From contig JALJCQ010000009.1 of assembly GCA_023091665.1 (NCBI GenBank), positions 248,001-312,000 of the forward strand: a stretch of 64,000 nt of DNA. The letters run 5' to 3'. This stretch comes from Pythium myriotylum (Eukaryota > Oomycota > Peronosporomycetes > Pythiales > Pythiaceae). Below, one piece after another: positions 61,601 to 64,000 of the stretch. The notes below the pieces were generated by a model that made no database searches, had not been told where the DNA came from, and saw only the letters and a list, made by a program, of their open reading frames with translations. How positions within the stretch are numbered: position 1 is the stretch's first letter; every line of letters starts with the position of its first letter. The translations under genes were made by a program, and so were the position numbers.

Positions 61601-63465
61601 AGTCGCAGTGCCTCGTCCAGCGACCCAGCTTCTCGAAAATCGAGCATCGCAATGTAGGCGTCACGCACAGCAGTGTTGAACGGGTACTTCTCCGGTGGTC
61701 CGTCTCCTAGATAATCACCGATTAAGGTCTTGTTCAAACCCGGTGTGTGAAGCAAGAACGAGGCAACAGCCTCAGGCGTGAGTTTGGCCGGCAGCAGCTC
61801 CATCTCCTGAGCATACGAAATCCAGTTCTTCTGGTCCGTGTTGAACTTCTCCGCCGCGAGCGCGTACCGCTTTTTCGTGCGCTTGCGCTGCTGTAGCACC
61901 TCAGCCGTACGCTCGCGCGCTGTGTGGAGCCACGCGAGCTGGTCCATCGCTGATCCCTGCCCGCTTGCGCCGCCGAGGCTGCTACCGGCTGTCTCGCTCT
62001 GGTCCGAGTCCGACTCACTGTCGCTGTTGGACATAACGAGTTGCATGAGATCGCGCACGGACGACAACGGCGAGATATCTTCGAGCGCGATTTCGCTTGG
62101 CGGGCCACTGGGGACTGGCGGATGGCCTGCTGTGAACTTGGCGAGATCGGCGCCTTGCAGACCGATAACCTCGGTGGTCGACGCTGCCGTGCCAAGCGGA
62201 CAGCGGCGTGCGATGGACTCAATCACTGCAAGCAAGGCCTCAAGACACAGCAACGTGAGCGCGTTGAGGTTGCCATTCGGACTCTCCATGGACTGGCAGT
62301 TGCGCGCAAGCGACTTGCAGAGCACCTCGAACAGGTTTGTGCAGTGCACGTCGCAGTCGTAGTTGATGTAAATGTCGAGCATCATGGCCGGTTCGCGGCA
62401 GAATTCGAGCAGCGACTCGAGCGCGAGCTCCTTCTGCTCGTCTGAGCACGACGGCGAGTCGATGATACGCATGTGAACACTGGTGAAGAAGACCTCGAGC
62501 TGCACTTTGAGGTGGTCTTTGATCGAGTTGAAGAGGTTGAACACGACACGAAGCGTAAGCGACAGGATCGCGAGGTCCTCAGTCTCTGAGTTCTGCAGAA
62601 GATACTTGGACAGATCGCCCTGCAGCACGGTCACGAGCCGCGGGTGGTTGCCCAGCCCCGTGCCGGCCGTCTCGAGCACGATGTTGATGAGTCTCAACCC
62701 GAGAATACACGTGAGATCGTCCTTGGACGAGGGCGAAATGAGGCTCGAGAGAAACGTCAAGATCTGTTCGAGCAGCGGAATGCCGTAGCCAACCGGGCGC
62801 GGCGGCTGGGCCTCCTCCTCAAGCGGTTCTTCTTGGTCGTCATCCTGCACATCTTTCTTGCGCGGCTCGAGCTGGTCGATGCGGTCAAAGACCGTGAGAA
62901 TCAGGTGCGCGAGCGTATTCTCAGCAGCGCGGCAGAGATGGAGCGAGGACCGCGGCTGGCAGCTGATGCTGTAGCAGAGCTGCATCATTTTCCACACGTT
63001 ATCGCCCGAGATGAGATGGCCCGCATCGCTGCGCAGACAGTACTCGACCAGCTCCAGCAGCTTCATGAGCACGGCCTCGTCGTCCGCGCGGTGGGTCTCT
63101 TCAAAGCGACAGCGCGAGACGCAGACGGCGATGCGGTTGATGGCCACGTCGGCGCGCAGCGACTCGCTCGTGATGAGCCCATAGAGCAGGAACTTGTTGA
63201 GGCTCGAGATCGCCGCGCCCGTGATGAAGCCGCTCGTCTTGTCCGACTCGATGACCATGACGAAGGGCAGCAAGTAGGTGACCGTGTCCACGTCCGAGAG
63301 GTCGGTGACCCACTGGAGCTCGTAGTGGAGCTGCTTGAAGGCGCGCATCATGGGGCTCTGCGTGGCCGCCGGGATCTCCTGCTTGAAGCGGTCGGCCGAC
63401 GCCCAGCGCGCGTTCACGCGCATCATCGAGAGCACATTGTGGATCTCGCCCTTGACGCAGTTCAT
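58645..63465 (-). CDS. Sec7-domain ArfGEF, large GBF1/GNOM type
   Basis: An intronless frame of 1606 residues. Residues 1-~200 fit the DCB dimerisation domain (LHYELQWVTDLSDVDTVTYL, then GAAISSLNKFLLYG). The HUS region follows (residues ~230-450). The Sec7 domain is at ~535-722, with FLLHTPGLNKTLIGDYLG, the catalytic glutamate in FRLPGEAQKIDR (~residue 630), and FSIIMLNTDLHSDHI. Long C-terminal HDS repeats fill the rest, ending in an acidic Pro-rich tail. It activates Arf GTPases on Golgi membranes for COPI coat formation. The lack of introns and the full set of domains indicate a working gene. Confidence 0.93.
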   Translation of the reverse strand: MNCVKGEIHNVLSMMRVNARWASADRFKQEIPAATQSPMMRAFKQLHYELQWVTDLSDVDTVTYLLPFVMVIESDKTSGFITGAAISSLNKFLLYGLITSESLRADVAINRIAVCVSRCRFEETHRADDEAVLMKLLELVEYCLRSDAGHLISGDNVWKMMQLCYSISCQPRSSLHLCRAAENTLAHLILTVFDRIDQLEPRKKDVQDDDQEEPLEEEAQPPRPVGYGIPLLEQILTFLSSLISPSSKDDLTCILGLRLINIVLETAGTGLGNHPRLVTVLQGDLSKYLLQNSETEDLAILSLTLRVVFNLFNSIKDHLKVQLEVFFTSVHMRIIDSPSCSDEQKELALESLLEFCREPAMMLDIYINYDCDVHCTNLFEVLCKSLARNCQSMESPNGNLNALTLLCLEALLAVIESIARRCPLGTAASTTEVIGLQGADLAKFTAGHPPVPSGPPSEIALEDISPLSSVRDLMQLVMSNSDSESDSDQSETAGSSLGGASGQGSAMDQLAWLHTARERTAEVLQQRKRTKKRYALAAEKFNTDQKNWISYAQEMELLPAKLTPEAVASFLLHTPGLNKTLIGDYLGDGPPEKYPFNTAVRDAYIAMLDFREAGSLDEALRLFLARFRLPGEAQKIDRMMEAFSKQFHAQCESANELADADAAYVLAFSIIMLNTDLHSDHIAKKMTLEEFIRNNRGINGGQDLPVEYLTTLYNNIKEKEIQMQHDVSDFNEQFTVDRYSTQWEGVLKRSENVVGASFTSNSSILKLRAGLYEKDMFTLICDTTIKCISLAYEKTCDAANMERALDGLSNCAKIALYYDMGELFNKIMASLSTYFLTFAHGVLNGEKIFMPASSVPNGSGHVTRRGQSQSSSKPRRLSSVEILTEEEEGVPSPLASGIAEPSHMVEDTVRGAKMRRALLSLKLLFQFVQQRQESFRKAWASVIECVLMFNELDVVPTSLVEMDDFVDARGVPLPPIQGSGSQPSPVPQGSSSGANGAATGVSGKARERSRRVAERQAAIRSRMKSMGVGSGGHATSYGNAGPNSGSIWDSLSSYLWAEEEKVDENFSLVSKILREAVAKLGGGVLEKENWMRMVRKLHELSLLSLLDTLLTCRDPFKGVLAPATPDGGVPVSAADPMMQENAILVLELSVDLILVNVHRIGQLNLWERFHKYAQKILQTPLQELHHHLHGLAERVVVHILRVSIRLFHDEKIRPQLMKTLRVLLEMDEEMCKALSDRIAIGINMLLKANLVYMHDFHEWDVLMGILENVVQYKNGRAACWESVKLLAEGGHLNDENVTLWIATCLRFVSNRTPFSVDALRLLQGLAASDSAYKMDGRAWLEVMRVMLSYLNDDRAPIAKTAWECLHNSLLLPGVPVPKETWQHCFEDVIFTFDNQVNEGVWRHSKEASLYSVTLLSKTFLHHLHVLVQLNDFNELWLSVLRRLARKLRSAGPLAASSSHAMTVFETTLQSLYNMLLILQAEQVLDREYVAPEGSLDPAAIGPSTLFEATYAVVDEEIPHMKEQLGLVPPPPEPLPEEPRPVEIEGRETEPETPQDDDVLAAHFQATSEQKQDSEPSASSEPVETAMTPPVGVKVDEILLDEITESV

Positions 63466-63761
63466 CCTCGTGCAACGTGGCCTCGCGAGGAGCTACAGCA
63501 CCTTCGGGGTATCGTGTCTTCAGAACGCGGCGGCGTGTATACCGATTAAGTGCGCAGTCACACAAACGAGGGATATACATGTACACTCCGTCTAGGTATA
63601 CAGGATGATAATGACTGCGCACCCCATTAAGTACGCAGAGACACTCGCGAGGGGGCATAAATGGCTTCAAGATGCGGGGCAAAGGCTAACGGTACACTAT
63701 GGAGGCGAGGAGCACGAGGAGAGAGAACCCTCTCGTGTCTCTCTCGACAGGAGGCCGAGAT

Positions 63762-64000
63762 CTACCGGCTGTTGGTCTTCCGGCGACGCATGTGCTGCTT
63801 GGAGAGCTTGTGCAGCATCGAGTTGGTCACTTTGACGCCCAGGGCCTTCGGGATTAGCAGCTCGGGCGCGAGGAGGTTCTCGTCGTCGGTGGAAAACGTG
63901 TTGAGGAACTGCATGAGCTCTTCGATGGGCTTGCCCACAACGTGCGGTTCGGACAAATGGAGCAGTGCGAGCGTCACGCGAATCAACATCTTGAAGTTCT
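63762..64000 (-). CDS. C-terminus of a probable TBC-domain RabGAP (runs off the right edge)
   Basis: The last ~80 codons of a minus-strand gene. VTLALLHLSEPHVVGKPIEE then LMQFLNTFS resembles the final helices of TBC domains (A-L-A-LL-x-L near the end of the GAP domain, then the xMxFLxx helix). A Lys/Arg-rich tail, KQHMRRRKTNSR, ends it. The catalytic Arg and Gln fingers would lie outside the window, so the call is tentative. Confidence 0.5.
   Translation of the reverse strand, partial: NFKMLIRVTLALLHLSEPHVVGKPIEELMQFLNTFSTDDENLLAPELLIPKALGVKVTNSMLHKLSKQHMRRRKTNSR

Noticed and set aside
62644..63549. 301-codon plus-strand frame
   Set aside because: Antisense shadow of the GC-rich Sec7 gene; no domain, and the minus-strand protein is complete.

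Overview
The window looks like a nuclear genome segment of an oomycete, probably Phytophthora/Pythium-like. I infer this from GC-rich compact genes with few short introns (about 60-110 nt, GT-AG), and from the gene set: a CYP86-clan-like P450, a Mnn9/Anp1 glycosyltransferase, a fused HPPK-DHPS, PLAC8 proteins, and a tandem array of multi-pass membrane proteins. Ty3/gypsy, hAT and Polinton DNA is also present. The species cannot be fixed from sequence alone.

Layout. (1) 1-~10.5 kb: the right part of an AT-rich Polinton/Maverick. Rightward genes encode a packaging ATPase, a penton-like capsid protein, an unknown 527-aa protein, an 87-aa protein and a protein VI-like membrane-active protein. Leftward genes encode a fibre-like protein (cut by the window edge), a small zinc-binding protein, a chromodomain integrase and a protein-primed DNA polymerase. 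The major capsid and protease genes would lie left of the window. (2) ~10.6-20.5 kb: nested transposon DNA. It holds the 3' end of one Ty3/gypsy element with polypurine tract and LTR, the integrase/chromodomain tail of a second, then a unit with a SANT/Myb-like protein and an Upf1-like SF1 helicase, and finally a hAT transposase tail. A 16-bp motif is scattered through 13-20 kb as pairs spaced exactly 42 bp, or 51-52 bp. (3) 22-27.2 kb: divergent P450 and D-amino-acid oxidase genes, then a Mnn9-type glycosyltransferase. (4) 27.2-47.6 kb: seven members or fragments of one multi-pass membrane family in two subfamilies. Two copies are intact; the others carry frameshifts, deletions or severe decay. 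A coiled-coil gene and the folate gene sit inside the array next to its one inverted member. (5) 48.4-64 kb: ordinary single-copy genes: Med19-like/bromodomain fusion, DHHC palmitoyltransferase, ankyrin protein, two PLAC8 proteins, an unknown 337-aa protein, a caprin-like protein, a GBF1/GNOM-type Sec7 ArfGEF and the tail of a probable TBC RabGAP.

How genes work together. In the Polinton, the leftward polymerase and integrase form the replication/integration half and the rightward genes the virion half; the two halves converge at 4.84 kb. TATA-like AATATA(A)AG motifs sit close to several start codons. In the 13-20 kb unit, a multi-SANT DNA-binding protein lies next to a helicase among many copies of one spaced motif. 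This suggests, but does not prove, a protein-DNA array belonging to an unrecognised mobile element. The host genes show no operon logic; shared promoters are likely only for the divergent P450/oxidase pair.
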